From Halobacteria archaeon (GTDB lineage: Bacteria; Pseudomonadota; Gammaproteobacteria; UBA9214): DNA of 6,216 nucleotides. This document shows positions 1-5,932 of this stretch, piece by piece. The stretch spans positions 1-6,216 of the forward strand of contig JABDRC010000048.1 in NCBI GenBank assembly GCA_013041945.1, written 5' to 3'. The notes beneath the pieces are model-generated. The model was not told where the DNA came from. It saw only the letters and a list, made by a program, of their open reading frames with translations, and made no database searches. Numbering within the stretch: the stretch's first letter is position 1; each line of letters opens with the position of its first letter. Position numbers and translations under genes: made by a program.

Positions 1-1592
1 ACATGCTGCACATCATGCCCATGATGAAATGTCCCAAGGGCGCCAGCGACGGCGGCTATGCAGTGAGTGACTTCCGCGTACTGGACGAGCGCGTCGGCAG
101 CCTGGAGGATCTGCGCTCGCTGACCGCTTCACTGCGCCAGCGCGGCATACTGCTGACCCTGGACGTGGTGGTCAATCACACCTCGAACGAGCACGAGTGG
201 GCCACGCGGGCACGCGCCGGCGAGAAAACATACCAGGACTACTATTATTGTTTCGACAACCGTGACGTCCCGGACATGTTCGAGGAGACCCTGCCGGAGA
301 TCTTCCCGGAAACCGCGCCCGGCAACTTCACCTTTGAGGAGGCCATGGGCAAGTGGGTCATGACGGTCTTCAAAAATTACCAGTGGGACCTGAATTACAC
401 CAACCCGGCCGTGTTCATCGAGATGGTGGACATCATCCTGTACTGGGCCAACCAGGGTGCGGACATCGTGCGGCTGGACGCCGTCGCCTACCTGTGGAAA
501 AAGATCGGTACCACCAGCCAGAACGAACGCGAGGCGCACCTGATCCTGCAACTGCTGAAGGACTGCTGCCAGGTGACCGCGCGCGGCGTACTGTTCATCG
601 CCGAGGCCATCGTCGCACCGGTCGAGATCGCCAAGTATTTCGGCGAGGATGCCGTCATTGCCAAGGAATGCGAGATCGCCTACAACGCCACGCTGATGGC
701 GCTGCTGTGGAATGCCGTGGCCACCCATAATGCCAACCTGCTCAACATCGGCGTGCGCAACCTGCCGAACAAGCTCGACCGCGCCACCTGGCTGAACTAC
801 ATCCGCTGTCACGACGATATCGGCCTGGGTTTCGACGACAATGACATTCGCCTGGCCGGCTACGATCCCGTGCCTCATCGCCGCTTCCTGGTGGATTACT
901 TTACCGGCGAATTTGCCGATTCGCCGGCGCGTGGCCAGCCGTTTGGCCGCAACCTCAAGACCGGTGATGCGCGAATATCGGGATCACTCGCCTCGCTCAT
1001 CGGCCTGGAGACGGCGCTGGAGCACGGCGAACTGGAGGAAATCGACGAGGCCGTACGCCGCATCCTGCTGCTGCACAGCGTCATCATGTCCTATGGCGGT
1101 ATCCCGCTGATTTACTATGGTGATGAGATCGGCACCCTCAACGACACCCGCTACCTGACCGATCCCGCCAAGGCCAACGACAACCGCTGGCTGCACCGTC
1201 CCCGCATCGACTGGGACAAGGCCGAGTTGCGTCACCGGCACGGCAGTGTCGAGCAGCGCATCTTCGAGGGCCTGCAGCGGATGATCGCCGTGCGCAAGTC
1301 GGTTCCCGCCTTTGCCGACTTCAACAACCGCGAACTGCTGGAGACCGGCAATCCCCACCTGTTCGTCTATATGCGCAACGACCCGTTCCTGACAGGCGAC
1401 AACGTCCTGGTGGTGATGAACTTCGACAATGCCCCGCAGTCGCTCGACCTGGCCGACCTGCACAATCGCGGGCGTTTTGCCTATGGCGAGATCCAGGATC
1501 TTTACTCGGGTGAGTCGCCTTCACTCTACAAGGACACGCTGGTGATCCCGCCCTACCGGTTCTACTGGCTGAGCGACCGGCCGACCTTCTAG
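1..1592 (+). CDS. ams: Amylosucrase (GH13 family, sucrose-using alpha-glucan synthase), 5'-truncated by the window edge
   Basis: The frame is open to the left edge and ends in TAG at 1590-1592; 529 residues are counted here from the ATG at base 3, which is probably internal. From remembered Neisseria polysaccharea amylosucrase (family knowledge), the visible part starts about 128 residues into the protein. Residues (local numbering) that line up are: D16 of SDGGYAV and R395 of NDNRW (the D144-R509 salt bridge closing the active-site pocket), Y19 (Y147), H59 of VVNHTSNEHEW (H187), F123 (F250), R157 and the nucleophile D159 of VRLDAVAY (R284, D286), the acid/base E201 of AEAIVAP (E328), and H270-D271 of CHDDIG (H392, D393). 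The TIM barrel and C-terminal beta domain are complete to the stop. Amylosucrase converts sucrose to alpha-1,4-glucan plus fructose; a close relative acting only as a sucrose hydrolase cannot be excluded. Sucrose phosphorylase is less likely, because the SDGGYAV and NHTSNEHEW blocks match amylosucrase. The protein is presumably cytoplasmic, but its N terminus is not visible. Confidence 0.9.
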   Translation, partial: MLHIMPMMKCPKGASDGGYAVSDFRVLDERVGSLEDLRSLTASLRQRGILLTLDVVVNHTSNEHEWATRARAGEKTYQDYYYCFDNRDVPDMFEETLPEIFPETAPGNFTFEEAMGKWVMTVFKNYQWDLNYTNPAVFIEMVDIILYWANQGADIVRLDAVAYLWKKIGTTSQNEREAHLILQLLKDCCQVTARGVLFIAEAIVAPVEIAKYFGEDAVIAKECEIAYNATLMALLWNAVATHNANLLNIGVRNLPNKLDRATWLNYIRCHDDIGLGFDDNDIRLAGYDPVPHRRFLVDYFTGEFADSPARGQPFGRNLKTGDARISGSLASLIGLETALEHGELEEIDEAVRRILLLHSVIMSYGGIPLIYYGDEIGTLNDTRYLTDPAKANDNRWLHRPRIDWDKAELRHRHGSVEQRIFEGLQRMIAVRKSVPAFADFNNRELLETGNPHLFVYMRNDPFLTGDNVLVVMNFDNAPQSLDLADLHNRGRFAYGEIQDLYSGESPSLYKDTLVIPPYRFYWLSDRPTF

Positions 1593-1617
1593 CCGGGTCA
1601 TCAGGCCCGAATGAAAA

Positions 1618-1635
1618 GCCCCGCCAGGGGCGGGC
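1618..1635 (+). promoter_or_regulatory. Short GC hairpin between amylosucrase and permease, covering the permease Shine-Dalgarno
   Basis: GCCC (1618-1621) pairs with GGGC (1632-1635) and GCC (1623-1625) with GGC (1629-1631), with one bulged C and a 3-nt loop. There is no T-run on the + side, so it is not a classical terminator for the amylosucrase gene. On the - strand it is followed by TTTT, but no minus-strand gene is seen to use it. The AGGGG at 1626-1630, six bases before the ATG at 1637, lies in the loop and right arm, so folding could limit ribosome access. The structure is read directly; any regulatory role is inference. Confidence 0.3.
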
Positions 1636-1636
1636 C

Positions 1637-2932
1637 ATGCTCACGGTTGTTCACGGTGCATGTCATAATGCCGGCATGGGGCAGGGCGCAGACAGCGAGG
1701 AAAAGCAACAGCCGACGCTGCAACGATCGCTGTCCCTGCCGCTGACGACCCTCTATGGTCTGGGCAATATCCTCGGTGCCGGCATCTATGTACTCATTGG
1801 CAGGGTGGTCGGGCATGCCGGGGTGTTTGCACCGCTCTCGTTCCTGCTCGCTTCGCTGCTGGCCGGTCTGACGGCATTTACCTATGCAGAGCTCTCGGCG
1901 CGTTTTCCGCTGAGTGCCGGCGAGGCGGTATATGTCAGGGAGGGTATCGGCCTGCGCTTCATGCCGGCACTGGTGGGTATCCTGATCATCCTGGCCGGCA
2001 TCGTGTCGGCGGCCACCATCCTGCGCGGCTTTACCGGTTACCTGCAGGTCTTTTTTCCCGCCCCAGACGTTGCTGTGATCGTGGTCATGACGTGCCTGCT
2101 GGGCGGTCTCGCCGCCTGGGGTATCAGCGAGTCGGTGTGGACCGCGGCGCTGGTGACGCTGGTCGAGGTCGTCGGGCTGATCATGATCCTGTGGGTGGCA
2201 GCACCGGGTGTGCTGGCGAGTGATGTGGCATGGCCGGAGATATCGCTGGCGGCGGCGGACATGCACTGGGCCGGTATCTTCGTCGGCGGTTTCCTGGCCT
2301 TTTATGCCTTCATCGGTTTCGAGGACATGGTCAATGTGGCGGAAGAGGTGCGCGACCCGGTGCGTAACCTGCCGCGTGCCATCCTGGTGGCACTGGGTGT
2401 GTCCACGCTCCTGTATTTTCTGGTGGCACTGGCCGCCGTGCTCACTGCCCCGGTCGAACAGCTGGCGTCATCGGATGCGCCGCTCGCCTGGCTCTACTCG
2501 CACCTTACCGGACGCGAACCGGTGACCATTACCCTGATCAGCCTGTTCGCCGTCATCAACGGGGCGCTGATCCAGGTCATCATGGCCTCGCGCGTGGCTT
2601 ACGGCATGGCGCGGCAGGGCTGGCTGCCGGCGCTGTTCGGCCGGGTCAGCGCCATGACACGCACACCGGTGTTCGCCACTGCCAGCGCGGCGCTGCTGTT
2701 GCTGGTCATGGCCCTGTGGCTGCCGCTGGAGACGCTGGCCAAGGCGACCAGCTATTGCCTGCTGGTCATATTCACCCTGGTCAACCTGTCACTGTGGCGC
2801 CTGAAGCGCCGGACCGCGCAACCGGCCGGTGTCATCAATGTGCCCCGCTGGGTGCCGGTCTGCGGGTGCCTTGCCTCGGCGGCGTTTGTGCTGGGACAGG
2901 GAGCACTTGATCTCGGCCTGCTGCAGGGTTGA
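1637..2932 (+). CDS. APC-superfamily amino-acid permease
   Basis: This 431-residue integral inner-membrane protein has about 11 recognisable hydrophobic helices. TM1 (about 36-56) carries the broken-helix motif GAGIYVLIG (47-55) typical of APC/cationic-amino-acid-type carriers. TM6 (about 211-233) carries FYAFIGFEDMVNVAEEVRDP (222-241), with the family's F-GF-E and the charged loop leading to PRNLPRAI-like residues at 242-249. The last helices lie near 346-363, 367-388 and 406-424. Members move amino acids or amines by proton or sodium symport or exchange; the sequence does not fix the substrate. The ATG at 1637 has AGGGG six bases upstream. The ATG at 1676 (residue 14) lacks a Shine-Dalgarno but removes a non-conserved stretch and sits 6 bases after a CATAAT, so it could be a leaderless start. 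The gene follows amylosucrase by 44 bp on the same strand, so co-transcription is possible. Its stop lies 4 bp from the convergent hipA stop. Confidence 0.87.
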   Translation: MLTVVHGACHNAGMGQGADSEEKQQPTLQRSLSLPLTTLYGLGNILGAGIYVLIGRVVGHAGVFAPLSFLLASLLAGLTAFTYAELSARFPLSAGEAVYVREGIGLRFMPALVGILIILAGIVSAATILRGFTGYLQVFFPAPDVAVIVVMTCLLGGLAAWGISESVWTAALVTLVEVVGLIMILWVAAPGVLASDVAWPEISLAAADMHWAGIFVGGFLAFYAFIGFEDMVNVAEEVRDPVRNLPRAILVALGVSTLLYFLVALAAVLTAPVEQLASSDAPLAWLYSHLTGREPVTITLISLFAVINGALIQVIMASRVAYGMARQGWLPALFGRVSAMTRTPVFATASAALLLLVMALWLPLETLAKATSYCLLVIFTLVNLSLWRLKRRTAQPAGVINVPRWVPVCGCLASAAFVLGQGALDLGLLQG

Positions 2933-2936
2933 GCTG

Positions 2937-4298
2937 TCAGCCCAGCTTGTCTCTGACATCCCGTACATTGTTGATCAACCGCTCCTTGTTCATATCAGGT
3001 ACTGTCGCTAGAGCACTCACGCGTGCTTCATAATTCCGCGTCACTTCAAGTAGCTGGTTCACGGTGTCCTGTCGCCGGGTTTTGCTGAGACCGCAATTTC
3101 CTGCGAAGCGCTCAACCGCCTCGGCAAAACCGGCCGGCTCGTTACTGCCCGGTGGAATATCACCGTAGTAACCAAACGACATCACGGCCAGCATATCGTG
3201 CTGCGAGTATGCGCGCATCGGGGCCGGGTCATAGACGGGTGTAAACCGGCGTATGGAGCCCGTCTGCATGATAGACAGGTTTTCCAGGTGCAGATCGCCG
3301 TTGCCGGTCAGTGCCGACATGATGAAACGCCTGAACAGGTGATTTTTTGCAGCCTGCGGGTCGGTGGCGATGGCGACAGTGGGCGTATCGATGGCCTGCG
3401 CAATCAAATCATAGCGGTAACTGTAGTTGTCCGTGATGGGTGTGCCCGAGGCGATGATCGAGAACAGCGTTTCGGTAAACAGCGGTGCATTGTCAGCGTC
3501 CCGGTCGAATCTTTCGACTGCCAGGGCAGACATGTCCTTGAACTGACAGGTCCAGAACCGCGGTACGTCAAAGCCGGCCTCGCGATGCATGTCCATGGCC
3601 AGTGCCTCGAGTTCCATGATCCCCGGATAGCGATTGGTCTGCTCGAATTTCAGGACAATATCGGTAACACCGGGTGTCTTTTGCCGCGTGGGCAGCCCGA
3701 TACGGCCATCCCAGCCGGATGAAGGTATCGACAGCAACAGTTTCGGGATGGCGCCGCCGACACTCGGCGTTGGTCCGACGGTTTGTATCAGTACATCGAT
3801 GTCATCTTCAAACCAGGTCATGAATTCCTTCAGTGAAAAGCTGAGTTCGTCCGAAATGGCGTTGAGTTCGTGTGCAGGCACGCTGTCGTACCAGGCTTGT
3901 GCCCTGGCGTCGTCCTCGAACAGGTCAAGGTGCCCGATACCGCCATGACCGGAGACCTTCAGGATTTCCCAGTCGGCGTCGAATCCGCCAAGGCCGGTAG
4001 CACCCTTCGAGGCGAGGTATTTCAGGGCGAGATTGCGCTGGAAATTTTCGGCATTCCTTGGCGGCACCAGCGCCTGCAGGGGGGGCAGCAAGTCGAAGCG
4101 TTCGTTGCGCTGCATCGCGATGGTTGTCTTGCCGAAGAATTCCGGCGCGTAGACGATGCCGAGGCCGGGCAGGCCGGAGTCCAGGTAATCATCCTCGTAA
4201 GTGAACCGGCATTCACTGTCGGTAATGTACACCCGGCCCATACGGCGTGGTGTACCGCCCAGGCGGGTCCAGACAACCGCTTCCCGGTCTGTACTCAT
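2937..4298 (-). CDS. hipA: HipA-family serine/threonine kinase toxin
   Basis: This 453-residue protein compares with about 440 in E. coli HipA. An N-terminal HipA-coupling region (about 18-125, with GRVYITD and a later HGGIGHLDLF) precedes the kinase fold. Motifs seen, with E. coli equivalents from family knowledge, are: S179 in SVGGAIPK (the autophosphorylated S150 loop, SIAGAQEK), K217 in DIVLKFEQ (ATP lysine), VERFDR (261-266), the catalytic loop GNGDLHLEN with D335 and N340 (D309, N314), and the metal-binding D357 in VYDPAP (D332). Spacing of the last three fits the E. coli enzyme almost exactly, so the kinase should be active. E. coli HipA phosphorylates glutamyl-tRNA synthetase and halts translation; the target here is unknown. 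The ATG at 4298 overlaps the hipB stop as ATGA and has no good Shine-Dalgarno of its own, which suggests translational coupling. Oddity: the phosphorylation loop has Ile-Pro where E. coli has Gln-Glu. Confidence 0.9.
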   Translation of the reverse strand: MSTDREAVVWTRLGGTPRRMGRVYITDSECRFTYEDDYLDSGLPGLGIVYAPEFFGKTTIAMQRNERFDLLPPLQALVPPRNAENFQRNLALKYLASKGATGLGGFDADWEILKVSGHGGIGHLDLFEDDARAQAWYDSVPAHELNAISDELSFSLKEFMTWFEDDIDVLIQTVGPTPSVGGAIPKLLLSIPSSGWDGRIGLPTRQKTPGVTDIVLKFEQTNRYPGIMELEALAMDMHREAGFDVPRFWTCQFKDMSALAVERFDRDADNAPLFTETLFSIIASGTPITDNYSYRYDLIAQAIDTPTVAIATDPQAAKNHLFRRFIMSALTGNGDLHLENLSIMQTGSIRRFTPVYDPAPMRAYSQHDMLAVMSFGYYGDIPPGSNEPAGFAEAVERFAGNCGLSKTRRQDTVNQLLEVTRNYEARVSALATVPDMNKERLINNVRDVRDKLG

Positions 4299-4549
4299 GA
4301 CGGAAACAGGGTGCCTTCCGCGACCTTTTCGGCCACGGGATTATCGGCGACCAGTTGTATGCGCAACCCGGCCGCCTGCGCCAGTGCCTGGAAGGTCTTC
4401 AGGCTGATGGCAGGGTTACGTTTGGCGCGCGACAGTGTTTCCTGCCGTATACCGCCGCGGGCGGCCAGCTCGCCCTGGCTGATATTCTGCTGCCGGGCGG
4501 TGTCTATGATGGTGCCGATCAAGTCGGTTAAGTGTGTCTCTGTCGTCAT
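4295..4549 (-). CDS. hipB: HipB-family antitoxin, XRE-type helix-turn-helix repressor
   Basis: This 84-residue protein has a single helix-turn-helix domain at about residues 22-45 (ISQGELAARGGIRQETLSR), continuing to LKTFQALAQAAGLRIQLV, the hydrophobic dimerisation part typical of short XRE/HipB antitoxins. HipB proteins bind HipA as a dimer, neutralise it, and repress their own promoter, with HipA as co-repressor. The frame stays open upstream to 4942, but that extension crosses the AT-rich promoter block and the opposite-strand DUF3108 gene. The ATG at 4549 is preferred because AGGA lies 7 bases upstream and the protein then starts just before the HTH fold. The gene comes first in the operon and overlaps hipA by 4 bases. 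The assignment rests on the HTH sequence plus its position next to hipA; the C terminus (EGTLFPS) shows no recognisable motif. Confidence 0.88.
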   Translation of the reverse strand: MTTETHLTDLIGTIIDTARQQNISQGELAARGGIRQETLSRAKRNPAISLKTFQALAQAAGLRIQLVADNPVAEKVAEGTLFPS

Positions 4550-4556
4550 GGCCAAA

Positions 4557-4560
4557 TCCT
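4557..4560 (-). promoter_or_regulatory. Shine-Dalgarno site of hipB
   Basis: AGGA on the minus strand lies 7 bases before the ATG at 4549. It decides the start of hipB against the much longer open frame running to 4942. Confidence 0.6.
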
Positions 4561-4602
4561 GCACTTTTGATGGTTTAATCAAGTTTTCGACAGAATAATA
4601 AT

Positions 4603-4652
4603 AGTATTGACTAAAAACGCAACAATAGATATTGATAATATAGTCAAATACT
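4603..4652. repeat. Long-spaced inverted repeat in the hipBA promoter region, candidate operator pair
   Basis: AGTATTGACTA (4603-4613) and TAGTCAAATACT (4641-4652) are reverse complements except for one extra base, separated by 27 nt. The right arm overlaps the inner edge of the -10 box and the spacer of the predicted hipBA promoter; the left arm lies downstream of the expected transcription start. Arms placed either side of a start site suit cooperative binding or looping by a repressor such as HipB. The repeat is seen directly; its use as an operator is inference. It does not resemble the E. coli HipB operator consensus (TATCC-N8-GGATA). Confidence 0.45.
4629..4641. repeat. Small palindrome ATATT-GAT-AATAT over the hipBA -10 box
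   Basis: This perfect 5-3-5 inverted repeat overlaps the -10 box (4637-4642) and the probable start region of the predicted minus-strand promoter. It shares TTGATA with the palindrome at 4671-4686. A repressor here would block polymerase directly. Short AT-rich palindromes also arise by chance, so the operator role is tentative. Confidence 0.35.
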
Positions 4653-4665
4653 GTGGTATTTCCAA
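4637..4665 (-). promoter_or_regulatory. Predicted sigma70-type promoter of the hipBA operon
   Basis: On the minus strand, TTGGAA (4665-4660) and TATATT (4642-4637) are separated by exactly 17 bases. A start about 7 bases downstream would give a leader of roughly 80 nt before hipB. The surrounding 4556-4690 is strongly AT-rich. Alternative, weaker boxes downstream on the same strand (a TTGTTG/TTGCGT pair upstream of TATTAT repeats, around 4595-4625) cannot be excluded. Confidence 0.45.
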
Positions 4666-4670
4666 AATAT

Positions 4671-4686
4671 TTGATATAAATATCAA
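4671..4686. repeat. Perfect 7-2-7 palindrome upstream of the hipBA -35 box, candidate operator
   Basis: TTGATATAAATATCAA has two perfect 7-base arms around a 2-base centre and ends 6 bases upstream of the predicted -35 element (4660-4665) in minus-strand terms. Its size and symmetry are those of a dimeric HTH-repressor site, and it is the cleanest candidate for HipB binding. Binding is inference. Confidence 0.45.
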
Positions 4687-4722
4687 CTTTGTTGCTTTCG
4701 TGTAGTCGCACGGAGGCGGCAT

Positions 4723-4751
4723 GGCGGCCCCTGGCAGGGGCTGTGACCGCC
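4723..4751. repeat. GC-rich hairpin in the GC-rich half of the divergent intergenic region
   Basis: GCCCCTG-G-CAGGGGC (4727-4741) is a perfect inverted repeat. GGCGG (4723-4727) with CCGCC (4747-4751) offers an alternative outer pairing that shares one base with it. No T-run follows on either strand, so it is not an evident terminator. The rest of 4690-4810 shows no gene, RBS or other repeat that can be supported. Confidence 0.3.
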
Positions 4752-4812
4752 ACGGGTGGGTCATTCGGCGTGGTCCAGTGTGTCAGCGGCCGTGCCGGGG
4801 CAGTGGTGTTTG

Positions 4813-4842
4813 TTAACCTTGTCCTCCCGGTGACGTTTATAT
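4813..4842 (+). promoter_or_regulatory. Weak candidate promoter for the DUF3108 gene
   Basis: TTAACC (4813-4818) and TTATAT (4837-4842) are 18 bases apart, with the ribosome site AAGGAA (4853-4858) shortly after. The -10 is reasonable and the -35 poor, so the call is tentative. The leader would be only about 15 nt. Confidence 0.25.
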
Positions 4843-4863
4843 AGGCAAAGCAAAGGAAACGGA

Positions 4864-5568
4864 ATGATGCCCAGATACCTGTTGATAATCCTGACGGCCG
4901 TGCTCGTGCTGAATGTGCAGGCAGGCGAGTTGCCCCCTGCATTCAAGGCGCACTACGTGGTGAAGAAGGGGCCGTTTGAACTCGGGAATGCGGTTCGTGA
5001 ACTGCAGTACGGCAGCGACGGTGAACTGGTATTCAGCACCGGCTCCGATACCACGGGTCTGGCCGAATTGCTGTATTCCGATCACATCAGGGAAACAACG
5101 CGCCTGAAGCAGGGCAACACGGGTGTCATGCCGCTGGAATACCGGTACGAGCGTAACGGCAAACGCAACCGCACGATGTCACAGCAGTTCGACTGGGAGC
5201 AGGGCAGCGTGACGAGTCGTATCGATGAAGTGGTCTATGAATACCCGTTTCCCCGCGATGTGGTCGACCAGAGCGCCTACCAGGTCAGCCTGATGGTCGA
5301 CCTGGCAAAGGGAGGCCGGGAGTTCAATTATCCTGTAGCCGGTAAAAAGGCAATGCGTACCTATGAAATCCAGCACGTGGGTGATGAACGCATCAAGACA
5401 GTCCTGGGTGAACTGAATACCGTTGTCATCCAGCGCAAGACCAAACGGAAGACGACCATGTGGTGCGCCTATGATCTCCACTTCCTGCCGGTAAAAATCC
5501 AGCATGAGGAAAAGGGCAGCACCTTTACCGCCTACCTGGAGTCGGTTGAAGGTCTGCAACAACCCTGA
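4864..5568 (+). CDS. DUF3108 family protein, exported, function unknown
   Basis: This 234-residue protein starts with a clear Sec signal peptide: a hydrophobic core LLIILTAVLVLNV (6-18) and a likely signal peptidase I site after VQA (residue 20), so the mature protein is periplasmic. The body fits the DUF3108 family seen in many proteobacteria: PLEYRYERNGKRNR (90-103), FDWEQG (109-114), then the C-terminal block LGELNTVVIQRKTKRKTTMW (181-200) followed by DLHFLPVKIQHEEKG (204-218). It is probably beta-strand rich. The family has no established biochemical role, so none is proposed. Two in-frame ATGs (4864 and 4867) follow AAGGAA (4853-4858) at 5 and 8 bases; either could be used, with a one-residue difference. 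The gene stands alone, divergent from hipBA, with its own terminator at the stop codon. Confidence 0.85.
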   Translation: MMPRYLLIILTAVLVLNVQAGELPPAFKAHYVVKKGPFELGNAVRELQYGSDGELVFSTGSDTTGLAELLYSDHIRETTRLKQGNTGVMPLEYRYERNGKRNRTMSQQFDWEQGSVTSRIDEVVYEYPFPRDVVDQSAYQVSLMVDLAKGGREFNYPVAGKKAMRTYEIQHVGDERIKTVLGELNTVVIQRKTKRKTTMWCAYDLHFLPVKIQHEEKGSTFTAYLESVEGLQQP

Positions 5569-5577
5569 CTGTTTTTT
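5540..5577 (+). terminator. Rho-independent terminator of the DUF3108 gene
   Basis: AGTC-GGTTG (5540-5548) pairs with CAACC (5560-5564) and GACT (5567-5570), with a 2-nt bulge and an 11-nt loop. Six T residues (5572-5577) follow one base later. The stem overlaps the stop codon at 5566-5568. The bulge and modest GC make it only moderately strong. Confidence 0.5.
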
Positions 5578-5717
5578 ATTGGCAGTGACATCAGCCTGCG
5601 TATCTGTGCTTCTTCTCCATGGCCATAAAGAATAAATTGTTCAATGGGTTAGCTGTGCCCTATGTTGCCTGGCAATACCTGCATCAAGATTTTGCATGCC
5701 CTTCACCGGCGCGATAT

Positions 5718-5746
5718 TTGAACCATTCCGTTAACTGGTTTAACCT
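5718..5746 (+). promoter_or_regulatory. Predicted tRNA-Ser promoter with GC-rich discriminator
   Basis: TTGAAC (5718-5723) and TAACCT (5741-5746) are separated by 17 bases. A start near 5753 would leave a short leader before the tRNA at 5761. The segment after the -10, TCCGCGC, is GC-rich, as in stable-RNA promoters under stringent (ppGpp) control. The remaining 5578-5717 holds no gene that can be supported. Confidence 0.5.
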
Positions 5747-5760
5747 TCCGCGCTCTGTCA

Positions 5761-5851
5761 GGAGAGGTGTCCGAGTGGTTGAAGGAGCACGCCTGGAAAG
5801 TGTGTATACGGTAACCCCGTATCGAGGGTTCGAATCCCTCTCTCTCCGCCA
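5761..5851 (+). tRNA. tRNA-Ser (anticodon GGA)
   Basis: All arms of a class II tRNA fold. The acceptor GGAGAGG (5761-5767) pairs with TCTCTCC (5841-5847), with a terminal G-U, followed by discriminator G and an encoded CCA (5849-5851). The anticodon stem CACGC (5788-5792)/GTGTG (5800-5804) holds the loop CTGGAAA with anticodon GGA at 5795-5797. The long variable arm, TACGG/CCGTA within 5805-5823, is the serine hallmark. The T arm is GAGGG-TTCGAAT-CCCTC (5824-5840). It reads UCC and UCU serine codons. Confidence 0.97.
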
Positions 5852-5862
5852 TACAGTCCGGT

Positions 5863-5890
5863 CTCTGTCCTGCGTCTCTGCGGGGCAGAG
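5863..5890 (+). terminator. Strong 11-bp hairpin just downstream of tRNA-Ser
   Basis: CTCTGTCCTGC (5863-5873) pairs over its full length with GCGGGGCAGAG (5880-5890), including two G-U pairs, around the 6-nt loop GTCTCT. It begins 11 nt after the CCA end. There is no T-run behind it, so it may be a 3' processing/stability structure or a non-classical terminator of the tRNA transcript. The pairing is read directly; the role is inference. Confidence 0.4.
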
Positions 5891-5932
5891 CCAAACCAAC
5901 AAGAATTCAGGCGCTTGGGTCGTATAAGAGGG

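Noticed and set aside
129..878. 249-residue minus-strand frame inside the amylosucrase gene
   Set aside because: It is a shadow frame produced by GC-rich codon bias; the plus-strand frame carries all the conserved catalytic motifs.
1641..1656. Direct repeat TCACGG-N4-TCACGG before the permease
   Set aside because: It is two short copies only, with no symmetry, and falls within the ambiguous N terminus; chance is sufficient.
3198..4598. Long plus-strand frames opposite hipA and hipB
   Set aside because: They are shadow frames of hipA/hipB with no recognisable motif or ribosome site.
4550..4942. Upstream extension of the hipB frame, giving a 215-residue protein starting at 4942
   Set aside because: It crosses the AT-rich promoter block and overlaps the signal-peptide region of the DUF3108 gene on the other strand. 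The ATG at 4549 has a Shine-Dalgarno and begins right before the HTH fold.
5619..5927. Plus-strand 102-residue frame and three minus-strand frames overlapping the tRNA
   Set aside because: They all read through a complete tRNA-Ser gene and show no family features. The minus-strand GFEPSI- or GIRTLDTG-type peptides are the well-known translation artefact of tRNA-Ser.
5915..5928. Promoter around TATAAG at 5923-5928
   Set aside because: No -35 element lies at a suitable distance; TTGGGT at 5915-5920 is too close.
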